A DNA stretch of 64,000 nt. Source: Clostridia bacterium (GTDB taxonomy: Bacteria > Bacillota > Clostridia > UBA1381 > UBA9506). The notes under the pieces were generated by a model, which had not been told where the DNA came from, ran no database searches, and saw only the letters and a list, made by a program, of their open reading frames with translations. Position 1 is the stretch's first letter; each line of letters opens with the position of its first letter. A program made the translations under genes and the position numbers. Positions 21,188 through 29,713 of the stretch are shown here, in pieces. The stretch spans positions 1 through 64,000 of the forward strand of contig JAFQAZ010000024.1 of NCBI GenBank assembly GCA_017416855.1. The letters run 5' to 3'.

Positions 21188-22051
21188 TTATTCTTCAAAG
21201 GTAATGGTGTGAACAGTCTCGAAAGCTTCGTGACCTTTTAAGGTGATGATGGAGCCTTTTTCAGAAATTTCGAAATTAGAACCTTCCATATCGCAGATGC
21301 CGTGCCAGGGCTCTAAGCAGATGTACTGCTCGCCGGGAATAGTCCACAACAGAAACCAGGGAAAGCCTTTAAAGTCCACAGTGATGCGCTTGGAGCTGTT
21401 TTTGTGCACCAATGCCATTCTGTCGATATCGGTGTTTTTGAGAATGATAGACTTGCCAACGAAATAATCATTCTTTAAGGGGAAAATTTTGGAGTTCGTC
21501 ATCATGCGCTCGGTTTTAGAGGTGGTCACACCGTTCTCGGTGATGGTGCGGTCTAAATTTCTCACGTTATCAAATTCAATATAATATTCCTCAATGCCTT
21601 CGGGGCAGTAATAGCCTTCGTGAGCACCAATGGAGAAATACAGTTCGCTCTCTGCCGGGTTTTTAACTTCGTAGCGCACATTCAGCTTGTTTTCTAATAG
21701 CTCGTAGTAAATGTTCAGCTCAAAATCAAAGGGGTAGCAAACTCTGGTTTCTTCATCGGCAACCAGAGTGAATTTCAGTACGTTATCGCTGATTTTCTCG
21801 CCTTTGAATTCCTTGAACATAGCAAAGCCGTGCATGCCCATATCATAGGTTTTGCCCTTGTGTGTATACTGATTATTTCTCAACCGGCTGCAGATAGGGA
21901 ATAAGATAGGAGCACGGTCATTCCAGGACTTTTCGCTTCCTTCCCATAAGAATTGGGTGCCTTTTTGAGAATAAATGTACATCAGCTCAGCACCCTTTGT
22001 GCTGACGCCGAGTTTTAAAAAATCATTTTCCAGTTTTAAAATAGTGGACAT
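21188..22051 (-). CDS. LacX-type aldose 1-epimerase family protein
   Basis: A 287-residue galactose-mutarotase-like beta-sandwich protein. Features include GAELMYIYSQKGTQFLWEG, WNDRAPILFPICSRLRNNQY, MHGFAMFKEF and FSIGAHEGYYCPEG, matching the LacX subgroup. The His residues in MHG and GAHEG lie where catalytic or substrate-binding histidines are expected. It probably interconverts sugar anomers released by the neighbouring glycosidase. It is the first gene of a two-gene operon with a strong promoter divergent from the PIG-L gene. Confidence 0.86.
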   Translation of the reverse strand: MSTILKLENDFLKLGVSTKGAELMYIYSQKGTQFLWEGSEKSWNDRAPILFPICSRLRNNQYTHKGKTYDMGMHGFAMFKEFKGEKISDNVLKFTLVADEETRVCYPFDFELNIYYELLENKLNVRYEVKNPAESELYFSIGAHEGYYCPEGIEEYYIEFDNVRNLDRTITENGVTTSKTERMMTNSKIFPLKNDYFVGKSIILKNTDIDRMALVHKNSSKRITVDFKGFPWFLLWTIPGEQYICLEPWHGICDMEGSNFEISEKGSIITLKGHEAFETVHTITFEE

Positions 22052-22080
22052 AAGAACCTCCCAAAATTATATTTGCCTAT

Positions 22081-22109
22081 ATTATAAAGCTCATAAATGT
22101 GAAAGTCAA
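22081..22109 (-). promoter_or_regulatory. Promoter of the epimerase-glycosidase operon
   Basis: Minus-strand TTGACT (22104-22109), 17 bases, TATAAT (22081-22086). Confidence 0.8.
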
Positions 22110-22162
22110 TAAAAAAACAAGAAGAAAGTCAATTAAGTTAAGATTTTGCAAGGGTTGAAATA

Positions 22163-22191
22163 TTGACAAGAAAAAAGAGATGTGATAAACT
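22163..22191 (+). promoter_or_regulatory. Promoter of the PIG-L deacetylase gene
   Basis: TTGACA (22163-22168), 17 bases, TAAACT (22186-22191). Divergent from the epimerase promoter, 54 bases apart, which allows shared control. Confidence 0.7.
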
Positions 22192-22232
22192 ATCTAACAA
22201 TGAAAACAAATATTGGAAAGGGTGGAATTTCA

Positions 22233-23078
22233 GTGAAAATTTTAATGATCGGTGCTCATCAGGACGATAATGAATTCCGTTGCGGTGGTCTGGCTCACAA
22301 GTATGTGAAAATGGGTTATGAGGTTCGTTTTTTAAGCATGTGTAACGGCTGTGGCGGTCACCATATTATGACACCGGAAGAAACAACAGCTTGCCGTGCA
22401 AAAGAATCTGCAGCAGTTGCTGAACTGTTAGGCCTTCAGTATGATGTATGGGATATTGATGACTGTACTTTGGTAGCAGATTTGGAAACCAGAAGACGGT
22501 TAATCCGTTACATCCGTGAATTTGCACCGGATATGATTATTACCCATCGCCCCAATGACTATCATGCAGACCATCGTGCAGCTGGTCAGCTGGTGCAGGA
22601 TGCTTCTTACCTGTTGATTGTACCTCACGAATGTCCCGATGCGCCGGCAATGAAAAAAATGCCACTCATTATGTATAATGTAGATAACTTTAAAAATCCT
22701 GAATTTCGCGGTGATATTGTTTTGGATATGGATGATGAAATTGATACCAAGATGAAAATTGCTGATTTAAATGTTTGCCAGGTTTATGAATGGCTGCCTT
22801 ACACAAAGGGCTTAACTGTTCCGGAGGGTAAGGAAGAACGTTTTGAATGGCTAAAAGGTATGAATATCACACCTGAAACTACTGACGAAGAAGTTATGGC
22901 TGTAACGCATGGTTATGCCGTTCGCTTTGCTAAAGTGGCCGCTCGTTTCAGAAAAGAACTGATTGAACGTTACGGCGAAGAAAGAGGCAGCAAAATCCGT
23001 TATGCAGAAGCTTTTGAGATTTGCGAATACGGCGGTGCTTTGACCGAGGAATTGAATAAGAAATTGTTCGACCTGTAA
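22233..23078 (+). CDS. PIG-L/LmbE-like zinc deacetylase
   Basis: About 281 residues of the LmbE/PIG-L family, whose members remove acetyl groups from N-acetylglucosaminyl compounds using zinc. The metal site variant AHQDDNEFRCGG near the N-terminus (AHPDDxE in the classic form) and HRPNDYHADHRAAG are visible. The start is GTG at 22233 behind AAAGGGTGG; an ATG at 22182 lies in the promoter and is rejected. The substrate is unknown, but the amino-sugar neighbours suggest a GlcNAc- or MurNAc-containing compound. A hairpin terminator follows. Confidence 0.88.
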   Translation: MKILMIGAHQDDNEFRCGGLAHKYVKMGYEVRFLSMCNGCGGHHIMTPEETTACRAKESAAVAELLGLQYDVWDIDDCTLVADLETRRRLIRYIREFAPDMIITHRPNDYHADHRAAGQLVQDASYLLIVPHECPDAPAMKKMPLIMYNVDNFKNPEFRGDIVLDMDDEIDTKMKIADLNVCQVYEWLPYTKGLTVPEGKEERFEWLKGMNITPETTDEEVMAVTHGYAVRFAKVAARFRKELIERYGEERGSKIRYAEAFEICEYGGALTEELNKKLFDL

Positions 23079-23085
23079 AATAAAC

Positions 23086-23119
23086 AAAACACCGTTCTCA
23101 AAACTGAGAACGGTGTTTT
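23086..23119 (+). terminator. Terminator after the PIG-L gene
   Basis: AAACACCGTTCTCA and TGAGAACGGTGTTT form a 14-bp stem with a 4-base loop; the T-tract is short. Confidence 0.75.
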
Positions 23120-23161
23120 ACCTTGGCAATATGACAAAGCGTTGATGCAGATTGAAAGGTT

Positions 23162-24121
23162 GTGTATGCTTTGAAGAAATTTGATGTGGTAGCTTTAGGT
23201 GAAATTTTAATTGATATGACCTATGCCGGAAAAAGTGAAGCGGGACAGACGCTGTTTGAACAGAATCCCGGTGGAGCTCCGGCCAATGTATTGGCAGCGG
23301 TGCAGCGATTAGGCGGGCAGACAGCTTTTATCGGCAAAGTGGGTAAAGATATGCATGGAGAGTATCTTCGTCAGGTTTTAGAAGGGGAAAATATTTGTAC
23401 AGAAGGCCTTTTGGTGGATGAAAATGTATTTACAACTCTGGCGTTTGTGAACTTAGATGCAAATGGTGACCGCAGCTTTTCCTTCGCACGAAAACCCGGT
23501 GCTGATACTTGTCTTACAAAAGAAGAAGTGAACAATTCTCTGATTCAAAATAGTAAAATATTTCATGTGGGCTCTCTGTCTTTAACAGATGAGCCGGCGA
23601 AAAGCGCGACCTTGGCGGCCCTGAAAGAAGCGAAAAAAGCCGGAAGCATCATATCCTATGACCCGAACTACCGTGCGCCCCTATGGAAAAATGAACAGGC
23701 AGCGGTGGAGGGAATGCGGTCAATTCTTTCTTATGTGGATGTGATGAAAATATCCGATGAAGAAACAGTTCTGTTAACCGATTGCAAAGATCCCCGGAAA
23801 GCGGCAGAAGTTTTGCTTGCCTGTGGTGTAAAAACGGTGATTGTGACCATGGGCGGTGAGGGCGCTCTTGTTGGAAATAAAAAAGGATTTATCACCTCAA
23901 AAGCCATGGATGTTCCGGTAAAAGATACAACCGGCGCAGGGGATTCTTTTATGGGCGGTTTTTTATTTAAGCTTGCTCAAAGTGGTAAAAAATGCGATGA
24001 ACTGTCGGCTCTTGAATTACAGTCCTTTGCTGATTTTGCTAACCGTGTGGCAGGGTTTTGTGTGCAGAAACGTGGTGCTATTGTAGCGATGCCTTTTGCA
24101 CAGGAGCTTTTTGCGTTGTAA
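23162..24121 (+). CDS. PfkB-family carbohydrate kinase, probable fructokinase
   Basis: A 319-residue ribokinase-fold sugar kinase. The N-terminal pattern DVVALGEILIDMTYAG and NPGGAPANVLAAVQRLGG resembles bacterial fructokinases of the ScrK type, and DTTGAGDSFMGGFLFKL carries the catalytic Asp. It probably phosphorylates fructose at O6. The start is GTG at 23162 close behind GAAAGG, or TTG at 23171 with better spacing; the N-terminus is therefore uncertain by three residues. It is monocistronic, with a terminator right after the stop. Confidence 0.85.
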   Translation: MYALKKFDVVALGEILIDMTYAGKSEAGQTLFEQNPGGAPANVLAAVQRLGGQTAFIGKVGKDMHGEYLRQVLEGENICTEGLLVDENVFTTLAFVNLDANGDRSFSFARKPGADTCLTKEEVNNSLIQNSKIFHVGSLSLTDEPAKSATLAALKEAKKAGSIISYDPNYRAPLWKNEQAAVEGMRSILSYVDVMKISDEETVLLTDCKDPRKAAEVLLACGVKTVIVTMGGEGALVGNKKGFITSKAMDVPVKDTTGAGDSFMGGFLFKLAQSGKKCDELSALELQSFADFANRVAGFCVQKRGAIVAMPFAQELFAL

Positions 24122-24146
24122 CAAACACAGTTTTACAGGATATAAT

Positions 24147-24177
24147 AAGATTCTGCTTGATGGCAGAATCTTTTTTT
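24147..24177 (+). terminator. Terminator after the fructokinase gene
   Basis: GATTCTGC-TTGATG-GCAGAATC followed by seven T. Confidence 0.9.
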
Positions 24178-24217
24178 GACTGTGTTGAAATTAAATTTCA
24201 AAAAAATAGTTTATTTG

Positions 24218-24246
24218 TTGACAAAAAATTACGGCGGTGCTATACT
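24218..24246 (+). promoter_or_regulatory. Promoter of the six-gene amino-sugar operon
   Basis: TTGACA (24218-24223), 17 bases, TATACT (24241-24246), 35 bases before the kinase ATG. Confidence 0.8.
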
Positions 24247-24280
24247 GAAGAAAAGAAGATTATAATTGGTGGTGAAGAAA

Positions 24281-25234
24281 ATGAAAACAATCATTGGTAT
24301 AGATGGCGGTGGCACAAAAACGGAATTTGTTTTGTGCGATGAAACGGGGTTTGTAAAGAAAAGAGTTTTGTTGGGAGCCGGGAACCCTGCAGATATTGGT
24401 CTGGAAAATGCTTGTCGGTTGATTAAGCATGGAATTTGCGGACTGCTAGAAACTGAAGATTGTCAACATGCGGTGATAGATGGTATGTTTATCGGCCTTT
24501 CCGGCGGTTCTGTTTCTGATAATACGGAGAGAATACGGTCGTGTTTTGCCCAAGAATTTCCGTTGGCCAATTTTAAAAATGGCAGCGACGCTATGAATGT
24601 TATCAGCAATGGATTAGAAGATGATGATGGTGTAATTTTAATTGCCGGCACCGGCTCTGTTGCCTTTGCAAGGCGGGGCGATGAAGTTTGGCGTGCCGGT
24701 GGCTGGGGTTATTTGTTTGACGGCGCCGGCGGTGGCTATGACTTGGGCCAAAAAGCCATTCAGGCGGCACTTCGTGAGCTGGACGGAACAGGTGAAAAAA
24801 CGTTGCTTAGTGCCCTTTTAGAAAAAGAACTGGGCATGAATGCCGGTCAGGCTTTAACGAGATTTTATGATGGCGGTAAGCGATTCATTGCCTCTTTTGC
24901 ACCTTTGGTATTTACGGCTTATAAGAAAAAGGATGCTGTGGCAGAACAAATTATAGAGGAAACGGTTAGTCATTGGGTTACAATCATTAATCGTGCCGGA
25001 AAATATGTTCCTCACATCAATCGGGTGGCGCTGGCTGGCAGTTTATTCCGTCAGAAAGATATTCTTTTGCCGAAGCTGCGCAAACGTATTGGAAGAGAAA
25101 TTGAGTTTATACTGTCTGATATGCCACCGGTGTTTGGTGCCATCCGCGAGGGACTAAAGCTTGCCGGTGTTGAAATCAGTGAAACCATAAAAGAAAACTT
25201 TTTGCAGACTTACAGCGGGGAGGTAAAACCATGA
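24281..25234 (+). CDS. BadF/BcrA-family amino-sugar kinase (MurK/NagK-like)
   Basis: A 317-residue ASKHA-fold kinase starting MKTIIGIDGGGTKTEFVLCD (phosphate-1 motif), with IAGTGSVAFARRG and GWGYLFDGAGGGYDLG typical of BadF/BadG-type N-acetylglucosamine kinases. In Clostridium acetobutylicum a member of this family (MurK) phosphorylates both MurNAc and GlcNAc; the presence of murQ and a MurR-type regulator in this operon supports the same role. ATG at 24281 has a GGTGG site; the ORF-extending ATG-like start at 24266 is rejected. The stop overlaps the next start (ATGA). Confidence 0.85.
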   Translation: MKTIIGIDGGGTKTEFVLCDETGFVKKRVLLGAGNPADIGLENACRLIKHGICGLLETEDCQHAVIDGMFIGLSGGSVSDNTERIRSCFAQEFPLANFKNGSDAMNVISNGLEDDDGVILIAGTGSVAFARRGDEVWRAGGWGYLFDGAGGGYDLGQKAIQAALRELDGTGEKTLLSALLEKELGMNAGQALTRFYDGGKRFIASFAPLVFTAYKKKDAVAEQIIEETVSHWVTIINRAGKYVPHINRVALAGSLFRQKDILLPKLRKRIGREIEFILSDMPPVFGAIREGLKLAGVEISETIKENFLQTYSGEVKP

Positions 25235-26070
25235 GCTATCGTCTCAGAATTCAGGAAAATGCCGGAAATTTTACAAAAACAGATGAAAAAATAGCTCATT
25301 ATTTTTTGAAACACCCTCAGGAAGCCGTGCTCTTATCGGTTGGGGAGCTGGGAGCAGCGACTAAGACATCGCCAACAGCAATTATGCGGTTTGTCAAGAA
25401 AATTAATTACGAGGGCTTAAATGAACTTCGCATTGCCATTGCTCAAGGGGAGAAGGAAATACAGCCGGAATCGACTCTCATTGTAGAAAAAACGGATTCG
25501 GTTTCTGCTGTTAAAAGCACAATGGTGAATTTAATTTGTGACAGTGCCGGCACCACAGGTGCTTTAAATGCGGATGCGCTCTTAGAAAAAGCGATTAAAA
25601 TGATTCGAGAGGCCGATACGCTGTATCTATTCGGCGTGGGCGCCTCCGGTATTGTGGCAGAGGATTTATATCATAAACTGGTGCGGATCAATAAGCGGTG
25701 TATGTTTGATGTAAAAAGCAATGTGCAGACGATGTATTCTGTTCACGCAACGAAGAAAGATGCTTACATTGCCTTTTCTTACAGCGGTGAATCCCATGAG
25801 GTCAATGCTGCGGTAGCAGAGTGTAAGGAAAACGGCGTGCCGGGGATTGCGGTTTCCGGTGCAGTTGCTTCAAGTCTTTCTAAATTAGCTGATATATGGA
25901 TTAAACTGCCCTCAATGGAAAAGGATTTGCGGATTGGTGCCATTCAGTCCCGTTATGCGTCGCTTATGATTTCTGATATTTTGTTTTTGGGAATCGCTCA
26001 GGCAAATTATGAAGAAATGGAAGAGAATTTAAAACGGACCAGGCAGATTGTGAAGCAATTAAACAAGTAA
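25231..26070 (+). CDS. RpiR/MurR-family transcriptional regulator
   Basis: A 279-residue regulator with an N-terminal HTH_6 domain (about 1-77, LSVGELGAATKTSPTAIMRF) and a C-terminal SIS sugar-phosphate-binding domain (about 115-260, LYLFGVGASGIVAEDLYHKL and IAFSYSGESHEVNAA). This family senses phosphorylated sugars; MurR responds to MurNAc-6-phosphate. It is translated by coupling to the kinase and sits before murQ two genes later, suggesting that it controls this operon. No clear palindromic operator could be picked out at the promoter. Confidence 0.9.
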   Translation: MSYRLRIQENAGNFTKTDEKIAHYFLKHPQEAVLLSVGELGAATKTSPTAIMRFVKKINYEGLNELRIAIAQGEKEIQPESTLIVEKTDSVSAVKSTMVNLICDSAGTTGALNADALLEKAIKMIREADTLYLFGVGASGIVAEDLYHKLVRINKRCMFDVKSNVQTMYSVHATKKDAYIAFSYSGESHEVNAAVAECKENGVPGIAVSGAVASSLSKLADIWIKLPSMEKDLRIGAIQSRYASLMISDILFLGIAQANYEEMEENLKRTRQIVKQLNK

Positions 26071-26081
26071 AGGAGAGAGTC

Positions 26082-28895
26082 ATGGCTACATATACATTTC
26101 CATTAGGAAAAGAACAGGGTCAGGTAGCTTTTAACCTGTCAGAGAAGTGCCTGACGATGAAGATCATTCATCGCCGGGAGACCTATGAGTTTGAATTCTT
26201 GGATGGTGTATTAAACGATAGATTTACCAGTGACTGGTTCGCCGGTGTGGAGTTTAAGCATCATGCCACTATGTATGAAGGATGTGCCGTAACAGTAAAA
26301 GAAAACGGCTTGGAAATTACCGGACAACCCAAACGAATGGAAACCGGCGAGGTTATGGATCAGGTTACGGTGACAAACCGTTTCACGGTGTTAAAAGAAC
26401 AAGCTGCGATAACACAGGAAACCTTTTTTACTGTAGACGGTCCCTTATATGATTGTTCTGCTTTAATTGGCAGGGTAGAAGCAAAAGAACAATATTTTGA
26501 TATGGTGGGCAGCGAAGAAGCTGATGCTTTTTTTGCAATAAAAGACTTAAAACGGAGCAATCTTGCTTATCCCCGGGAACTGGTGTTTAGAGGGGAAAAC
26601 AGATATTTGAAAGTGCAGGGCGGTCTGGTGTGCCTTTGCGGAAAAATAATTGAGGGACATATTGGCGGTCATAACTATAATGATACCCTTTCCTATTATG
26701 ATGAAGATAATTCTGTCTTTACGGTCTTTTCCTTTGACGAAGGGGCAGCGCCCTGCTTGCCTGTAAGAAATAAGAAACTGAACAAACAAATGCTGAAGGT
26801 TTTGAGTCTTATAAGCGGGAATTTGACAGTTGATTATGTTGTTAAAGAACACGGCTTGGCTCTCTGGCATCAGGAAAAAGAGCAACCTTTGGTAGCAATG
26901 CAGTTGCAACAAGTTGATACAGGCAAAAAACGGTTTATCGATACCTTGTCCTGTTGGGGCAATGTTTCGTCTTCGAAAAAGGGAAACAAAACAGAATTTG
27001 TGCTTTCGAATCCTGAGGGAATCAGCGGCGTTGCACTGAAAGTAACGGCAAAAGCCTTAACTGAACAGGACCGTTTGGAATGGGACGTTATGGTGGTAAA
27101 TGATTCAAGTGAATATTCGCTGTTGTGGTGCACTTATCCCCGATTGTATTGGGAATGCGATAAATCGCACGATTTATTCCGTCCTGAAAGTGGCGGTTCG
27201 GTTGCTCGGGAATTTTCCAAAACAGATATGCATTTTAACGGCTCTTATCCCGGTGGGTTTTACGGCACAATGGCCTATATGGCGCTGTACAGAACAGATG
27301 AACAGAAAGAAAACGGCATTTACTTTGGTGTTCACGATGCATCCGGCGGCAAAAAAGAGCTTCAGGCCGATTCTTCTCAAAGGGGTAGTGTGCGGCTTTC
27401 CTGCCGATGCTATGCAGAGGATTGGGGAAAGGCCAAAAATACTAATCATCTGCCTGGGAAAATGATTTGGCAAAACTTTGCAGGTGATTGGTTTGATGCA
27501 ACAGAAATCTATCGTGAATTTGTGCAACAAGAATGCTTCTGGACAAAACGTTCAATAGAGGATAAACAAACACCTCTCTGGATGCAGGATGTTCCCTTTT
27601 GGGTGATGGATTGGGTGCCCCAGGACAGTGAAGACGGGGAGCCCATCCCCACCAACCTCCGAACCGACAGTGACGAGGTTAAACCTGAAGAATGGTATGA
27701 AAATGTGATTTGCCTGCAGGAGACTTTCGGCGTTCCTATTGGTTATCATGTATATAATTGGCATAAAATTCCCTTTAACAACGACTATCCTCATTTCTTG
27801 CCGGCAAAAGACAGTTTTATGAAGGGGTTAGAGGAACTCAAAAAACACGATATCCGCATTATGCCTTACATTAATGCCTTATTGTGGGATACCAAAGACA
27901 GAGGCAACAGCGATTTTGAATTTGAATCCATCGGCAGAGCGGGTTCTGTTAAAACGGAGAGTGGTGACCCTATTATTCTGCGGTTTGAGTCCAGGGAATC
28001 AGACGGTAAGCTGGTGGAATTAACGGCTATGTGCCCCTCCTATCAGAAATGGCGGGATAAACTGGTGAAGCTCACAACGGATATGTTCGAAGAACTAGGG
28101 GTGGATGCCATTTATTTAGACCAGATAGCGGCACGAATTCCCCATTTGTGTATGGATGAAACCCACGGCCATCCCTTAGGCGGCGGCAGCTGGTGGACGC
28201 GGGAATATAACGAATTGTTGGCTGAACTCAATAGCCATAGGCCGGAAGGAAAGGCCTTTACCTCAGAATCTAATGCAGAAGTGTTTGCATCACAACTGGA
28301 TGGATTTTTATCCTGGGCGTGGGTGCGGTGCGACAACGAGGTGCCGGCCTTTATGCGGATTTATTCAGATGTGATTAAGGTGCTGGGCAGAAATACCAAT
28401 GGCTATATGAAACATTCGGATATGCATTGGAAATATCACCTGGCACAAAGTCTTTTGTGCGGTCAGCAAATGGGTTGGGTGAATGCAGACCTGATTAATA
28501 TGCCGGAAAGGCTGGAGTTTACGAAAAAGCTGGTTCAGTTCCGGTATGCCTATAGAGAATTTTTCCGCCATATAACGGTGCTTCGTCCGCCGGTGGTGCA
28601 GGCAGAACGAGCTCATAAGTTTGTGAGTGATGTCGGTATGGGGAGTGCCGGTATGATTATGAAGCCCTATATTTGTTCTGCGGCTATGCAAAACGGTAAG
28701 GAAAGAATGATTTTGCTAATTAATATAGCTAAAGAAACAATGACCGATGTAATGACCTTCAACCCGAAAGAATATAACCCGGGCGAAAATTTCAAAGTGG
28801 AGGGCTATGGTTCTGTGAACTGTGTTTCTGATGGTAAAATGGAGTGTGCTGTTGAGGGAGAAGGCTATCTTTGTATTAAATGGGAGGAAGAATGA
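26082..28895 (+). CDS. DUF6259-type putative glycoside hydrolase
   Basis: A very large cytoplasmic protein of 937 residues. The N-terminal 400 residues look beta-rich; the central part looks like a TIM barrel (GYHVYNWHKIPFNNDYPHFL, DIRIMPYINALLWDTKDRG, LGVDAIYLDQIAARIPHLC, HGHPLGGGSWWTREYNELL, TSESNAEVFASQLDG). These motifs match uncharacterised DUF6259 proteins, which are thought to be glycosidases. Conserved acids in YLDQIA and TSESNAE are catalytic candidates. No signal peptide is present. It lies between the MurR-type regulator and murQ (11 bases from the former, overlapping the latter by 4), so its substrate is probably an amino-sugar glycan that enters the cell. The activity is not established. 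Confidence 0.72.
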   Translation: MATYTFPLGKEQGQVAFNLSEKCLTMKIIHRRETYEFEFLDGVLNDRFTSDWFAGVEFKHHATMYEGCAVTVKENGLEITGQPKRMETGEVMDQVTVTNRFTVLKEQAAITQETFFTVDGPLYDCSALIGRVEAKEQYFDMVGSEEADAFFAIKDLKRSNLAYPRELVFRGENRYLKVQGGLVCLCGKIIEGHIGGHNYNDTLSYYDEDNSVFTVFSFDEGAAPCLPVRNKKLNKQMLKVLSLISGNLTVDYVVKEHGLALWHQEKEQPLVAMQLQQVDTGKKRFIDTLSCWGNVSSSKKGNKTEFVLSNPEGISGVALKVTAKALTEQDRLEWDVMVVNDSSEYSLLWCTYPRLYWECDKSHDLFRPESGGSVAREFSKTDMHFNGSYPGGFYGTMAYMALYRTDEQKENGIYFGVHDASGGKKELQADSSQRGSVRLSCRCYAEDWGKAKNTNHLPGKMIWQNFAGDWFDATEIYREFVQQECFWTKRSIEDKQTPLWMQDVPFWVMDWVPQDSEDGEPIPTNLRTDSDEVKPEEWYENVICLQETFGVPIGYHVYNWHKIPFNNDYPHFLPAKDSFMKGLEELKKHDIRIMPYINALLWDTKDRGNSDFEFESIGRAGSVKTESGDPIILRFESRESDGKLVELTAMCPSYQKWRDKLVKLTTDMFEELGVDAIYLDQIAARIPHLCMDETHGHPLGGGSWWTREYNELLAELNSHRPEGKAFTSESNAEVFASQLDGFLSWAWVRCDNEVPAFMRIYSDVIKVLGRNTNGYMKHSDMHWKYHLAQSLLCGQQMGWVNADLINMPERLEFTKKLVQFRYAYREFFRHITVLRPPVVQAERAHKFVSDVGMGSAGMIMKPYICSAAMQNGKERMILLINIAKETMTDVMTFNPKEYNPGENFKVEGYGSVNCVSDGKMECAVEGEGYLCIKWEEE

Positions 28896-29701
28896 TGAAT
28901 TTAACAGAAATGAGAAATGAAAGAACGATGCAGATAGACAAAATGAGCACCTTGGAAATGCTCACTCTTATCAATCAGGAGGATGCAACGGTAATTAAGG
29001 CGGTTGAGGCTGAACTTCCCCAGATTGCCAAAGCGGTAGATGCTATTGTAGAAGGTCTTAATCAAGGCGGCCGCCTGCTTTATATCGGTGCCGGCACCTC
29101 CGGCCGCTTGGCGGTTGTTGATGCGGCAGAATGTCCGCCTACCTACGGAGTGCCCCGTGATTTGGTGCAGGGCATTATTGCCGGTGGCACCAAAACTATG
29201 ATGCAGGCCAGCGAAAATGAAGAAGATAATAAAGAAAAAGGCATTGAAGAGATGCAAATTCGCAATATTACTAAAAATGATGTGGTGGTGGGCATTTCCG
29301 CCTCTGGTGGTGCTTCTTATGTGCTTGGCGCTTTAGAAGAGGCGAAGCGTGTAGGCTGTGTCACCGTGGGCATTTCCAACAACAAAGGTTGCCCCATTGA
29401 CAAATTTGTGGATATTTCTATTTGCCCTCAAACCGGCCCCGAGGTTGTCACCGGCTCCACGCGAATGAAAGCAGGAACTTCGCAAAAACTGGTGCTGAAT
29501 ATGCTTTCCACTTGTTCAATGATTAAAACGGGTAAAGTTTATGAAAATCTTATGATTAATTTACAACCGACCAATATAAAGCTGAGAGGACGCGTGATTT
29601 CAATCGTGCGGGATATACTCTCCTGTGGCGAGGAAAAAGCCGTCGAGCTTCTTGAAAAACACAATTGGTCAATTCGCAATGTTGTGGATAATGAAATCTA
29701 A
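28892..29701 (+). CDS. murQ: N-acetylmuramic acid 6-phosphate etherase
   Basis: Cleaves the lactyl ether of MurNAc-6-phosphate to give GlcNAc-6-phosphate and D-lactate. It shows SIS-fold motifs YIGAGTSGRLAVVDAAECPP and TGSTRMKAGTSQKLVLNMLS; Glu80 (DAAECPP) and Glu110 correspond to the two functionally important glutamates of E. coli MurQ. At 269 residues it is about 30 shorter than E. coli or Bacillus MurQ: the SIS core is complete but the C-terminal helical region is shortened, apparently by loss of one internal helical segment. ATG at 28892 or 28895; both follow GGGAGG and overlap the preceding stop. Confidence 0.92.
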   Translation: MMNLTEMRNERTMQIDKMSTLEMLTLINQEDATVIKAVEAELPQIAKAVDAIVEGLNQGGRLLYIGAGTSGRLAVVDAAECPPTYGVPRDLVQGIIAGGTKTMMQASENEEDNKEKGIEEMQIRNITKNDVVVGISASGGASYVLGALEEAKRVGCVTVGISNNKGCPIDKFVDISICPQTGPEVVTGSTRMKAGTSQKLVLNMLSTCSMIKTGKVYENLMINLQPTNIKLRGRVISIVRDILSCGEEKAVELLEKHNWSIRNVVDNEI

Positions 29702-29713
29702 GGAGTGTGCAAA

